Shown here in pieces: positions 11,401 to 22,099 of a stretch of 64,000 nucleotides of DNA; the first letter of the stretch is position 1; each line of letters starts with the position of its first letter. The notes under the pieces were generated by a model. The model worked only from the letters and a program-made list of their open reading frames with translations, searched no databases and was not told the origin of the DNA. The translations under genes were made by a program, and so were the position numbers. The stretch is taken from positions 13,279,568-13,343,567 of the forward strand of contig NC_057925.1 in the NCBI RefSeq assembly GCF_018873765.1, read 5' to 3'. The stretch comes from Telopea speciosissima (Eukaryota > Streptophyta > Magnoliopsida > Proteales > Proteaceae).

Positions 11401-13538
11401 CCCCTTACTTGTTGTTTGACTATCGTCTGAATGACAACTTTATTTTTTTTTTGAAGTTGTTCCAGAGCTTGGAATAAGGTTTGAACCCCCACCCCCCAAA
11501 TCAGACTCTATATGCCATTCTTCGGATCCTTCAACAGGAAAATCTCCACCGCCAACATCCAAATCATCCAAATTTTCCATCCTCCTCTTCTTGTTTTTCA
11601 AGATCGCTTCTCTCATCTCTTTAGCAATTTCTGCAGTTGTCTTTGAGCACTTGGCTACATCTCCATAGTCACCAATCAAGTGTTGCTTCAATCTTTTTAT
11701 TCCTCTCTTGGTATCCACCCCACAAAGGATACACTTGACACAATTTTTGTCTTCTAAATTAGGCCAGTATCCATACTTCCACCCCGGATCATTAGACTTA
11801 GCCTTTCTTTTCGGATCCTTGCTTGGATCAATCCCTGACCCCGCTGTACTTATATTTTTAGTCCCACTACTACCATCAACATTGGTCACTGTACTCCATT
11901 TGTCTGATGTCTAGTTGTCTACAATGATAAAAAAATAGAAAAAAATTAAAAATATAAAGAAATGAAGTGTATAAAAACTTAAAAAGTAAAGAAAAAAACA
12001 ACATAACATAAGAAAGTGTAATCAAACTATCACAGATTCACAATAAATAAAATACTAAAATCAATAAATTAACATTCAGCAATGAGCCAATGATAGAATC
12101 AATCAATCATGGAAGCTTTAAAAAAAAATGGAAAAAAGAACCGAAGAGGAAGAGGAAAAGAACTGAAAAAGAGAAAATAAATTAATAAAAATAGAGAATT
12201 GATTAATTGAAGTGTGTGCTAGTCCAACCGAAGGCATATAAGAAGCAGGAAATTAGTAACACAGTAATACATTGCTAAAATTTGAAACTCTAAGCAGTGA
12301 AACATAAAAAATGAAATTTGGAACTTGGAAGGAAAAATACTGATTACAGATTTAGAATTAGACTAATGAGGAAGAGAATAAGTGAAGAACTGAGACTAGA
12401 CAAAAAAATAAAAAGACATTTACTGTTACTGCTGGCTGGAAAATGCTGCTGGAATGCTGGAGTAAAAGAAGACAATAGTGCCGGACGATGTAAGAGGCCG
12501 CTGCTGCCAAAAGGAAGAAACACAATCACAAAGAAGGTTAGAACTTAGAAGAACAGGGTTTAGACTTTAGATTTTAGAAGAAGAAAAGAAAACAAAAATG
12601 GCACCTCTTACTGTGGAAGTTGGAGATGTCGTTGACTCACCGGTGAGGGTGGAGATTGAAGATGTTGCCGGTGGGGACTGCCAGACTGGGGGTGGAAGCT
12701 GGAGAAGAGGGACATGGAAGTGATGGAACAGCAGCAGCAATGCAGCATAAGAAAAAAAAAATGAAAAATAGAAGAGAAGAAGAAGAAAAGTTGAAGATGA
12801 CTCACGGACTTACCTTTAACACTGGAGTTTTTGCCGGATGCTGGTGGAAGTTGGAGATGTCACCGGTGGAGGTTGAGGCTGGAGAAGAGAAGAAGAAGAA
12901 GAACAGTAGGGCCGTAGGGGTTAGAACTTAGAAAGGGTTTAGATTTTAGAAGGAAAAAAGAAACAAAAAAAAAAAAAAAAAAAAAAACAATACTTACAAG
13001 GCTGCCGCTGGAGATGTCGCCGCCTCGCCAGACGCCGGTGGAGGATGGGCATTGAGACTGAGAGGGATTGAGGAGTGAGGTTTGACAGAGTCGATGTCGA
13101 AGTCACCGCTGCTTCTCTAGTTCTCACTTCTCTTTCGCAGTCCTCGACTCTTCTTCTTTTTTCGTCTTTTTAAAATTTTGGGGTCAAATGGGTTTGGGGT
13201 TAGAATCGTGAGAGGGTGAGTTAGATTAGTTGAATCGATTTAGGTTTTTTTTTTCTTTTTTTAACATATGATTCAATGCTTCTCAGAGCATGGAACCAAA
13301 AGCATAACACCAATCAGATTATGTCAATTAGTATATCTTAAATTACATTAAAAAATTAAAAAATAAAAATATTTTTAAAAAAAATACATAAGGCAACCGT
13401 CCAGAAGCATAGGCGTCCTAAAGCGATCAAGGCGACGCCTTAGAGACCCTGACGCTCGATTTTGCAACATACGATAAGGCGTCCTATCGCCTTGGACTTG
13501 AAAAAATGCCTGGATGCGGCGACGCCTTGATAACTATG
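8499..13538 (-). mobile_element. hAT DNA transposon with decayed transposase
   Basis: The element is bounded by 16-bp perfect terminal inverted repeats, CATAGTTATCAAGGCG at 8499 and its complement ending at 13538. The flanking 8-bp target duplication GTCCCCGC (8491-8498 and 13539-13546) is perfect. Eight-base duplications, CA...TG ends and a GGCG-rich subterminal zone are hAT hallmarks. The total length is 5,040 bp. It contains a BED-finger, DUF659 and hAT-dimerisation transposase on the minus strand (about 9250-11889). The rest is AT- and GA-rich leader and subterminal sequence (11890-13380). The perfect duplication suggests insertion more recent than the TRIM it split. Confidence 0.93.
9250..11889 (-). 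pseudogene. hAT transposase, broken by stops and frameshifts
   Basis: The N-terminal frame (11440-11889) has a BED-type zinc finger: CVKCILCG followed by KRGIKRLKQHLIGDYGDVAKC. The next parts (11225-10998 and 11043-10288) form the DUF659/RNase H-like core, with CTLMSDGWTD, VVTDNASNYVAAG (catalytic Asp) and PCAAHCLDLMMEEIG. A further frame (10245-9967) gives YLTAFLLNPSKYF. The dimerisation domain follows in another frame near 9840-9740, with LTKLARRLLGLCCSSSGCE. Then comes a conserved HTKKLNKLEHQHLNDL stretch (about 9610-9530) and an acidic tail. Stops lie between the BED and core parts (near 11340 and 11260), and the core is split by frame changes. Introns may explain some gaps, but the stops in conserved sequence mean it is unlikely to make active protein. 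Confidence 0.85.
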
Positions 13539-13846
13539 GTCCCCGCTGTGGCCACACCACCGGTGTCGAGAGTTTCTCTAATACCACTGTAACGAACTAA
13601 CCCCACCCTTGGTATGAAATTGTCCGATTTGGCCCATGGGCCTCACAGTTTTAAAATGCGTCATACCAAGTAGAGGAGACTGCTCTTTATCAATAGCTCA
13701 GGTTTTCGCTCCCTAGTCGATGTGGGATTAAGTTTGCACTCATCACCGATCTCCCAAACCCATTAATACTTGATCATTTCTTAGTGAAAAAACCTCAATG
13801 ATTTATCAGGCGGGTCGGTACTATTTCGTTTGCTTGGACTGTTACA

Positions 13847-14847
13847 CATGCAAACTAAATATGCCTAAACTATAAAAAAGATAAATAATTTTTATAGGAT
13901 TTCATTGATGATATTTCGTGGTTGTTCCGATTCTAATACCATTTTATAAATTATCATAAAAAAAATTTCAGGCGGACCGATACTATTCCGTTTGCTTGAG
14001 CCGTTACACATGCAAACTAAATATGCCTAGAATATAAAATAAATAAATAAAATTTTAATAGGGATTCATTGATGATATTTCAAGGTTGTTTCAATTCTAA
14101 TACCATCTAATAAATTGTCATAAAAAAAACTTGTTGGAAAAGATTACTAAGCATTAACATAACAAATTTCTAAAAAATATTTACACTAAAAAATTTCTAA
14201 AGATTAGAGATCAAATAATTATAAAATAAGATTAAACTGATTGTCCAACCTTATTCATTTACTTTAGGATTGTTATAGTTAAAACTTGTGTGACGTAATT
14301 TTGAATTTTTCGTCGTTGCACCTTATGAAGTTATTTAATTTTTGTACCTTCTTGTATACAATTAGTGCAGACATATCATTCTTTGTATTTTTTATTCTTC
14401 GTGGTTTCAAAACATTATCTTCATCCAAAGATTTTATCTTTCTATCGCAATTAATTAAATTGCTCTTGTTGTTACCCTTGATTGTTGTATTCTCTGATAT
14501 AAAAGAATGACAACTGATTCTTGTCTGAATTTTGTCATAACTCCAATTTTCATGTGTTAATGGCTTCAAGGGTTGATTTACTTCTTTTGGAGCGTTGATT
14601 TCCACATGATCATAATTTTTATGTGCTAATGGCACCAAGGATTGATCTTTTTCTTTTGTAGTGATAATTTCTTAATGAACATTATATTTATCCACTTACA
14701 AAATTAATAAATTAATTTAAATTATTTAGTAATAATTTATTTTATGATAAAATTTTACCGGTCATACACAAAAATGATTTGGCATAGCTTCTACCGAATT
14801 TATTGTTTCTATCATAAAAAATGATTCAAAAAAAAAAATTATAATCG
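13847..14847 (-). repeat. Duplicated segment, copy 2
   Basis: Matches 7361-8204 ('catgcaaactaaatatgcct', 'ttcattgatgatattt', the unknown ORF, and the tail 'tttggcatagc'). It also contains an extra internal duplication of about 160 bp: LTR-end sequence ending 'gttaca' recurs at 14003-14008, followed again by 'catgcaaactaaatatgcc'. Confidence 0.6.
14279..14638 (-). CDS. Unknown ORF in the duplicated segment (copy 2)
   Basis: A 119-residue frame that starts at an internal Met. It aligns with residues 23-138 of the ORF at 7634-8050: NYDHVEINA, RISCHS, LINxxRKIKxLDED and the C-terminus KxxITSxKF are shared. Upstream on the minus strand the homologous frame continues past the Met but is broken. 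No family is recognised. Its open frame despite divergence may reflect past selection on protein or simply recent common origin; counting synonymous and non-synonymous changes would decide. Confidence 0.35.
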   Translation of the reverse strand: MVPLAHKNYDHVEINAPKEVNQPLKPLTHENWSYDKIQTRISCHSFISENTTIKGNNKSNLINCDRKIKSLDEDNVLKPRRIKNTKNDMSALIVYKKVQKLNNFIRCNDEKFKITSHKF

Positions 14848-15226
14848 TGAAACGACCCAAACCGTACCTTGGCATGATATTGTTCGATTTAGACCATGGG
14901 TCTCTCGACTTTAAAACACGTCATATTAAGTATAGGAGGCTACTCTTTATTAATAGTTCAGGATCTCCCACCATAGTCGATGTGAAACCAAGTTTAAACT
15001 CCTTAACCGATCTCCCAAACCCCCTGATACTAAGCCGTCTCTTGATGGAAATAATTCAACGATCTCTCAGGCGGACCACTACTATGCTGTTTTATTGGGA
15101 CTTTATTTTTTCCTCCTTTGTGGGTAAAACGTCTCCGATGTGGCCACACCATCAGTGTTAAGAGTTTGTTTTGATACCACTGTAACGACCCAAACCCACT
15201 CTTGGCATAAAATTATCCAATTTGGG
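14848..15226 (-). mobile_element. TRIM retrotransposon, copy 3 (truncated)
   Basis: LTR about 14848-15106, pyrimidine tract 15107-15119, internal part, primer-binding site complement 'tgataccac' at 15172-15180, then a second LTR starting exactly at 15181 with 'tgtaacgaccc' and cut off near 15226. The layout matches copies 1 and 2. Confidence 0.7.
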
Positions 15227-18200
15227 TAAGATTTTCGAGTTGAAAAGGAGAAAAAAATTATATTTTAATTCAATTATTTCAAACCTAATTAAAATATATA
15301 AAACATAAAAATATTTATTTTATAAAACTTCCAATTATTCCTTTTACATTAAATAACTTATATTTCTTATTAAACTCAAGCTTACGTAGTGCTAGTTGTG
15401 GGACATAGTGACCTGGTAGTGTAAAATAATAAGTATAAACACCTAACAATATTCATTCCACATATTTTTCACATATACATTCTATCATTTCATATAAGTT
15501 TTTCATTACTAACAATATTAGTCATCCATATATTATCATGCTAGACATCCAGGTTAATACATACATGATACACGATGACACTCATCAATCACACATATCC
15601 ATTCACTTCTATTAGTCTAGGTCTAGTCATGCTTTGTATTATCACAAGAATGGGGTAGTTAAATAAGAATACCTGCATAGCTTTCCCTTGTGATGAACAA
15701 ATCTCTCGTTTTATATTTTGGGAACTTAATGAATCAGTATTGTTTAAACATTAGATTATCTTCTACTGAAGATAAGAAAGAAGAACAATGTATAAGAGAT
15801 CAAACATGATGCACTCACTCATCATAAAATAATAAAAAAAAATATCACATTATAGATACATTTACATGAGTCAATGTAAATGAAAACAACAGAATATTGA
15901 ATTGAATTCAATTCATCCTAGCAAATTCCAAAACATATCTAATTTTGCACCTAAGGTTATGGAAGATGATATGATACTAAGAGCAAGAGAGAGAGAGAGA
16001 GATTACTATAACAATATCAAGACATTAATATCAATTCATATCAGTCTTTTCATCGTTCATTGCTACATAGTAGGAGGGATCAGTAGAATAAGAGAATCTA
16101 ACTTCAGCTGGCGTCTCTAAGTATAACATGTTTGCTTCTATCAATCAAATAACATAACATGAAATTAAATCAGTTCACATTGAGTTTCAAGGTTAATAAA
16201 AGAGGAAGAGACAAGAGGGAAAAAAGGTAAATAAGAGTAACTCCTCTCCACTGCAAGGGAGAGAATCCAAACTCAAAAGAATTTTCATTTTGTTAAATAT
16301 ATATCTTTGTTTAAGTTATACTTGTTCTTTACAAGACCATTTTGAATTGGTTTAAAAGGACCATGGCCAAAGAAAGCTCTAATTCCAACAGAAAAACAAC
16401 CAGGTCCCACAAGAAAGGAAAATAAAACCAAATCACTTCTGAAATCTTGTGTAGATAATGATATTGTAAAGTAACTTCAATTTTTTTTAACCACCATTCA
16501 AGCAAAGAACAATAGGCTTTGAAGTTGGATCTGTCTCTACTTCGACAAAGTAATAAAATAGAGCTCTGCTTCTGAGTTCTATGTAATCGAAAAATTGTTT
16601 GAAAAATTGTTTGAATCCACGTGTAACGACTTATTCTGTGACACCGCTTTGAGGGCGAAGCTGGAGGCAAGGTCACCATCGGTGAATGCGAAGCAGGAGT
16701 GGCACCTGGAGTTAGTACCATTGGTGTTGGTGAAGATGAAACTACCGCCAGTTATGTCATTGTTGGTGTTGCAACCGGGGTTTCACCACCGACACCGATC
16801 GCGACTGCGACCGCGACAACAATGCAGAACAAGATCAGAGCACAGAAAAGGTCTCTATTCCATCTTTCTCATTTATCGAGAGCTGTTTCTAGCCAGTAAG
16901 ACACAATGGAGAAAATGGAAGACACTAAAGAGAAAAACAAGAGCCAGCAGTAAGAAGTGGAAGCAATGAAGGTGAGCTTTAATAGTGAACATTATACTCC
17001 ACTGTGAGATAGAGAGGATATAATTAAATTCATTAGAAGTATTAATCACTTAAAGTAGAACAGGTCAAAAGGGGTCTCAGACTGTAGAAGCAAAATGTAT
17101 TGCTACTTCACCAACTTACTTATCTTTACAGTTTTCCAACTGCTTTAGTGACTATTTTAATCAATATAAGCTCTAAATACTATTGTACTAATTAATATTG
17201 CTGCAAAATGAAAGCCTCTTAATGGAATAACACTAGTGAATGTTCTCTTCCATTGTCATTGCAATATGTGACATATTGATGCGTGTGGTGATTGTCCTCG
17301 TCAATTTATCGTAAAGATGGTAGTGTGAACATAATTGAGCAACTATCGTGAAGGGTAGTGTGAACATAACTGAGGAACTAAGGAAATAATAGCTAACTAA
17401 TATATACAAGACAAAGAGATGAGATAAAATAAGAAAAGAAAATACGACAAGAGTAAATAAGAGATAAAGAAGTACATGAATTAGATATAATTGGTTCTAC
17501 ATATGAAACCATCATGTCTTAGCTTATTAGGAGGTAACCAATCTCTATCCCTTAGAGAAGTTTTACGGAATTCAATTATTATCGCCCTTCTCACTGCAAT
17601 AGTTTAAATAATATAAAATATTGATAACGTTAAAATAACTAATGATGATGACTACTTCTGGCCTCCATACTCTGCACTTTCTACATGATAATTTAATTTC
17701 TACTATAGTTAAAACAACTACCCACTACAATACTTGAGTAACCATTTGTGATTACAATACTTCTCACACATTTGCATGGTTCATGTAATGGCTTTGCATG
17801 TGACGGGTCCATAACACATACCATGCCATTATCAAATGAGAGAAGCTAGATTTAAGATTGAGCTTAAAGCTAACCTATCTTCAATTAATGAAGGAAGAAG
17901 TACTCTCTAATTAGGATCAATTCACATGGTGTGTATTGAATGGGTCTATAATGATGGAGATCTCTTAGTTTACAATTTTTATAAGCTCTCTCATTTGGGT
18001 TCCTACATAACTTCTCAGGACTTAAAATCTTGAATGAAATCAAAGTTATTTTATGATAGTTTTACAAGAATGGAATGCATTGCATGCTCATGGGAGATAC
18101 CTCTTATTGTCACAGCTCCTTTCCATTGTCGTATGATATCTCATGGGAGAACAATGCATGGCGGGACATGCTAGTTTGAGATTAATCTTAAATCTAATCT

Positions 18201-18387
18201 ATCTTTAATTAATTAATAAAGGAAAAAGTGGTTCGTTACTCTCCAATTTGGATCACTCCTAGTGGTGTGTTCAATGGTTCTATGATGGAAGCCTAGCTCT
18301 CTCAACTCATAATTTAAATATTGAATGAAGCCCCTGTTTCATTTTATTTCATTTAGAAAAAACCACATCTTTCTCAATGTGGTAGTT
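15227..18387. other. Long stretch without a confirmed gene
   Basis: AT-rich. A short (GA)n run sits at 15984-15999. On the minus strand near 16880-16650 a frame gives a hydrophobic stretch (LILFCIVVAVAVAIGVGG) and then Pro/Ser/Thr-rich sequence (SSSPTPMVLTPGATPA). This recalls a small arabinogalactan-type protein, but a stop separates the two parts and no start codon is in frame. Confidence 0.4.
17838..18300. repeat. Local direct duplication
   Basis: About 135 bp around 17840-17975 ('tagatttaagattgagctta ... ggatcaattcacatggtgtgt') recurs in diverged form at about 18165-18300. The copies are separated by roughly 190 bp. Confidence 0.5.
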
Positions 18388-18790
18388 TGTTAGAGATGTC
18401 AAGGCACGCTCCCGACATGCAGAAAGGTCTGGACGAACTGTCCACTGGCAAAGAGACCTAGACACTCCACCACAATAGGCTGGAGCCTGGAGCCTGGAAG
18501 GCCTATACTCTCCACCATCATGCTAAGAAGTCAGATTCATGCACAATTTCGCCTATAAATAAGAAAGTGGATCCTAAGGTAAACTCTCTAGACAACATCC
18601 AATACTATTCTATTCACCATTGCTCTCTTATCGTTCCAAACTCTTCTCTTGTTGTCCGAATTCTAACTTAAGTATCGGAGAGTCCCCAATGGAGTCCAAC
18701 TCCGTCCCTCTCCGTCCCTCTCTTGTGCTCACTCTCTGATTTGAGGTGATGTGCAAGTTTCTTGGTGACATGTCATTCATTCAGTTTTCA
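18388..18790 (+). repeat. LTR-like sequence with TATA box
   Basis: Starts 'tgttagagatgtcaagg' and has 'cctataaataag' near 18550, followed by a CT-rich leader, as in an LTR (U3-R-U5). No second copy or primer-binding site was found in the window. Confidence 0.3.
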
Positions 18791-18994
18791 ACGGCAATAC
18801 TCAACAATGTCTTTGTCATTAGATTCAAAATCATTCCATTGAATAGAAATATATTTTATAAATATTGACAACTTTCAGATGGAGTATGAAAATGGAAAGA
18901 TCCATTAATTAGATGATGGACTATTGGTTGATGATCTTGTCCATATATTTTTAATTTTTCTGTCAAAACCCACTGCTAATGGCCACGCAATTTA

Positions 18995-20430
18995 GCATAC
19001 AATTACACAATTCAACACTCCCCCTCAAGTTGGCGGATAGATGTCAAACATGCCCAACTTGAACAAAATAAGATGAAAATTTTTTCCACCCAACCAACCC
19101 CTTAGTGAAAACATTAGCTAACTGATTGCCTGACTTCACAAATGGTACACAAACCAGTCTACTCTCTAGTTTCTCCTTGATGAAATGTCTGTCAATCTTC
19201 ACATACTTTATACAATCATGTTGTACTAGGTTATGGGTAATGCTAATTGCTGCCTTGTTATCACCGTAGAACATCATTAGAAGACGAATAGGAATACCAA
19301 TGTCTTAGAGTAAACTTTTAAGCTATAGTAATTCACATATCCCTTGTGCCATAACATGGAACTCTACTTTCGAACAAGACCTTGCCACCACATTTTGCTT
19401 TTTGTTATGCCATGTGCCAAGATTGCCGCTCACAATTGTAACATACCCTGATGTAGATTTTTTATCAGGGGATCCACCCCAGTCAGCATCTGTGTAGGCC
19501 TCGATGCAAAGATGATCACGAGGAGAATGAAGAACCCTTTTTTCAGGCGCTAACTTCAAATAACGAAGAATACGAAGAATAATCTCCATGTGAGTGGATT
19601 AGAGGTCATGCATAAATTGACTTAGTAAACTCATTGCACATGCAATATTTGGTTGTGTGTGTGAGATAAATCAATTTTTCCACCATCGCTGATAGCAGCC
19701 CTTATCAACTAGTTCACCGTCTTTATCCTTGAATCGAGTATTAACTTCCATAGGTATATCATGAGGATTGCAACTTAATAAACTAGTCTCAGATAGAAGA
19801 TCAAGGGCATACTTTCTTTAAGAGAGAAAGATGCCTTTTGAAGACTGAGCAACTTCAATCCCAAGAAAGTACCTTAATTTTCGTAGATCTTTCATTTAAA
19901 ACTCTTGTCCTAAGAAATTCTTAAGACGAGAGATTTCATCATCATCATTTTCGGTTTTCATAATATCATCAACATAGTCTATAAGGATAGTAACCTTATC
20001 GCCAAATTGTTTAATAAATAGGGTATGATCGGCTTTAGTCTGCTTGTATCTCACAGAAATCATGGCCTTATGAAACTTGTCAAACCAAACAAAAAGAGAG
20101 TGCTTCAGCCCATAAAGTGCACACTTCAGTTTACAGACTTTGCCATGATTCTTGTCATATAAAAAACCTAGAGGAATATCTATATACACCTTTTCTACAA
20201 GTTCTCTATAAAGAAAAGCATTCTTGACATCAAGCTGTTGTAGATCTCATCCCAAATTAAAAGCACATAATATTATAATTTGAACAGTGTTCAGTTTAGC
20301 GACTGGAGCAAAGGTTTTCAGGTAGTCAATTCCATAAGTTTAAGTAAACCCTTTAGCCACAAACCTTGCTTTATATCTATCCATTGTACCATTTATTATA
20401 CAAATTCACATCCTAACCCTATATTTTATA
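18995..20430 (-). mobile_element. Truncated Ty1/Copia element, 3' part only
   Basis: Same family as the Copia in HPAT intron 1. The last 23 bases of its LTR (18995-19017, 'gcatacaattacacaattc...') and the purine tract complement 'ctccccctcaagttgg' are nearly identical to 30764-30802. The minus strand then encodes RNase H (19277-19044, [11 protein letters not shown]; 19589-19323, IEAYTDADWGGSPDKK) and reverse transcriptase with KCALYGLKHS (20189-19896). Frames are broken between these parts. Everything upstream of the reverse transcriptase core, and most of the LTR, is missing. Confidence 0.85.
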
Positions 20431-21107
20431 TAATTCTTTAGACTTATGGTCATGAGAGCTAAGGTCAAACTCGTTATTTTTTTAGTCTTTTATTTTGACT
20501 GGTACCACTTGTCTCATATGCTATTTTACCAAAGATTTGGCGTTAATTTAAAGATCCATTTGGGAATACTAACTTAAGAACGTACCTTAAAATAATCATA
20601 ACTTATGAGGGATTGAGGGTGGTGGTGTTCCTACTTATTAATTGAATACAAAAGAAAAGGTAATATGGACAAGTTCTGTGATTTGAAAAAAAAAATTATA
20701 ATGGGATAGTATATCTCATGTGAATGAAATTAATATCTTATTGTAATATTATTGAATATATGTAGTATGTGTTAGAGAAATATATATATATATATGTAGA
20801 CACTGAATTTTGTCATCCCCCGGCGATGATGACAACAGGACATGAATAGACATCGGTATCTCTCTCAAGAAGGACTCTTGTCCCTACATCTAAATCAAAT
20901 CACCCTAACATCCCTAAAATGATTTATAAGACTCTTTTACCAAATGCTGAAGGAGGTACTGCTCACCCTCCCCCACCACAGCGGTCCCATTAACTGGTTA
21001 GCAGCCCGTGGGGGTATAGGGGGGCAGAGCCCCCCAATAGAAAATTTTCTGAAGAGTCAGAAGGGAGCCAAAAACCCAAAAAATAAGAAAAAATAGCACT
21101 GCGTCCC

Positions 21108-21260
21108 CACGGCGCCATGTACTCCTTCCCACGGTGCCGTGGGCTCCTTCCACGGCGCCGTAGGCTCCTTCCCACGACACCGTGGGAATGTGTACCGGAT
21201 TTTCATGGCGCCACGAGGGGGTGTGACATTAGCTTACTGACGTCACCCACGGCGCCGTGG
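21108..21260. repeat. Array of CCCACGGCGCCGTGGG-like palindromes
   Basis: Five near-copies: 21108-21119, 21128-21143 (one changed base pair in the palindrome), 21150-21164, 21171-21186 and 21246-21260. The first four are spaced 20-22 bp apart, about two helical turns. They lie 40-190 bp upstream of the TATA box in the LTR, where an enhancer would be expected. Binding of a dimeric factor is inference. Confidence 0.7.
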
Positions 21261-21298
21261 AGGACTTATCTGGCCAGGAGAGAGAGGGGACCCCTCCC

Positions 21299-21306
21299 TA
21301 TAAATA
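21299..21306 (+). promoter_or_regulatory. TATA box in Gypsy-type LTR
   Basis: 'tataaata' in a GC-rich setting ('cccctcccta' before, 'ggagggtccc' after) is the likely core promoter of the LTR. The transcript should begin about 30 bp downstream. Confidence 0.6.
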
Positions 21307-22099
21307 GGAGGGTCCCCCTACCCCAAAAAATAAGCTTTTTTCAGGTAAGGAGACCCTCCAGGGCTTGTTTTGCCCCCTTTTCACCCTCTTTTCCCCCGTC
21401 TTTTCCTCATGAGTATATGAGTGAGTGGAGTTCTTCGACCTGGGTAGATCCTTCGATTACCCATCCAAGCATAGAGTGATTTTGCTCTTGGGTATTGTTA
21501 TCCCGTCAGTATACGGATAACGAAAAACCCCCTTCACAGCTGTTATTCTGTCTGTATATAAATAACAAGAATCCCTTATAAAGCCGTTACTCTGCTCGAA
21601 GTTTGAGTAGCGAAACCCATCTCATATAGTCCTTACTCTGTCCGACAAGAGAGAGACAAGCCGATCGTCCGTCTCCACCTGAGCCGTGGGACATCACATA
21701 TTTCGCACTCGGTGCGCTTTCGTTTATTTCGTGTATTTCTTGACAGGTATCTGTATCTTTCCTTCTTATTATTTTTGGCATAATGTAGACAATTAAAGTA
21801 ACTCGTTTTAGTGTACATAGTAAATGATTTTTCTTTCTTTGTCATGATTAATGTATCATAACTTAGCCTTACATGTTAGTATAGGATATATTATTAAGAG
21901 AGAATATTCAAAAACCAGCATCTAGTAGAAAGACTGATTTATTCGGGCGAGGTGGGTGCCTAACACCTTCCCACCCTCGAAACCTAACTACTTACCCTAA
22001 ATCTCTGACCAGACCATATGGAATCACGTAGCCCTTTCCGCTAATCCCGGATGGGGCTACACCCATTGGGTCCTAGGCCCTAATCCTAGGTGGCGACTT

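Larger units (their letters stand above)
8205..13846 (-). mobile_element. TRIM retrotransposon, copy 2, split by a hAT
   Basis: The left LTR is 8205-8466 and the polypurine tract complement is at 8467-8480. The internal part stops at 8498 and resumes at 13547. It continues to the primer-binding site complement ending 13587 ('ctaataccac'), and the right LTR runs 13588-13846 ('tgtaacga' to 'gttaca'). Removing 8499-13546 restores one internal domain of about 75 bp matching that of copy 1. On the minus strand the right LTR carries ATCCCACATCG (13718-13728), identical to the plant snRNA upstream sequence element. Confidence 0.8.
20795..22090 (+). mobile_element. Gypsy-type LTR with primer-binding site
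   Basis: Starts TGTAGACACTGAATTTTGTC after a TA-dinucleotide run and ends at 'cctagg', where 'tggcgactt' (22091-22099) gives a TGGCGACT-type primer-binding site. These ends mirror the minus-strand LTR at 3703-6618. A GC-rich palindrome array lies at 21108-21260 and a TATA box at 21299. Four degenerate units of about 46 bp ('ccgttactctgtc...') follow at about 21490-21650, in the presumed R/U5 part. Downstream there is no recognisable gag or pol, so this is a solo or near-solo LTR. Confidence 0.55.

Noticed and set aside
21117..21479. 120-residue ORF on the + strand
   Set aside because: It lies wholly in the Gypsy-type LTR over the palindrome array and TATA box; Arg/Pro-rich composition follows from GC-rich sequence.
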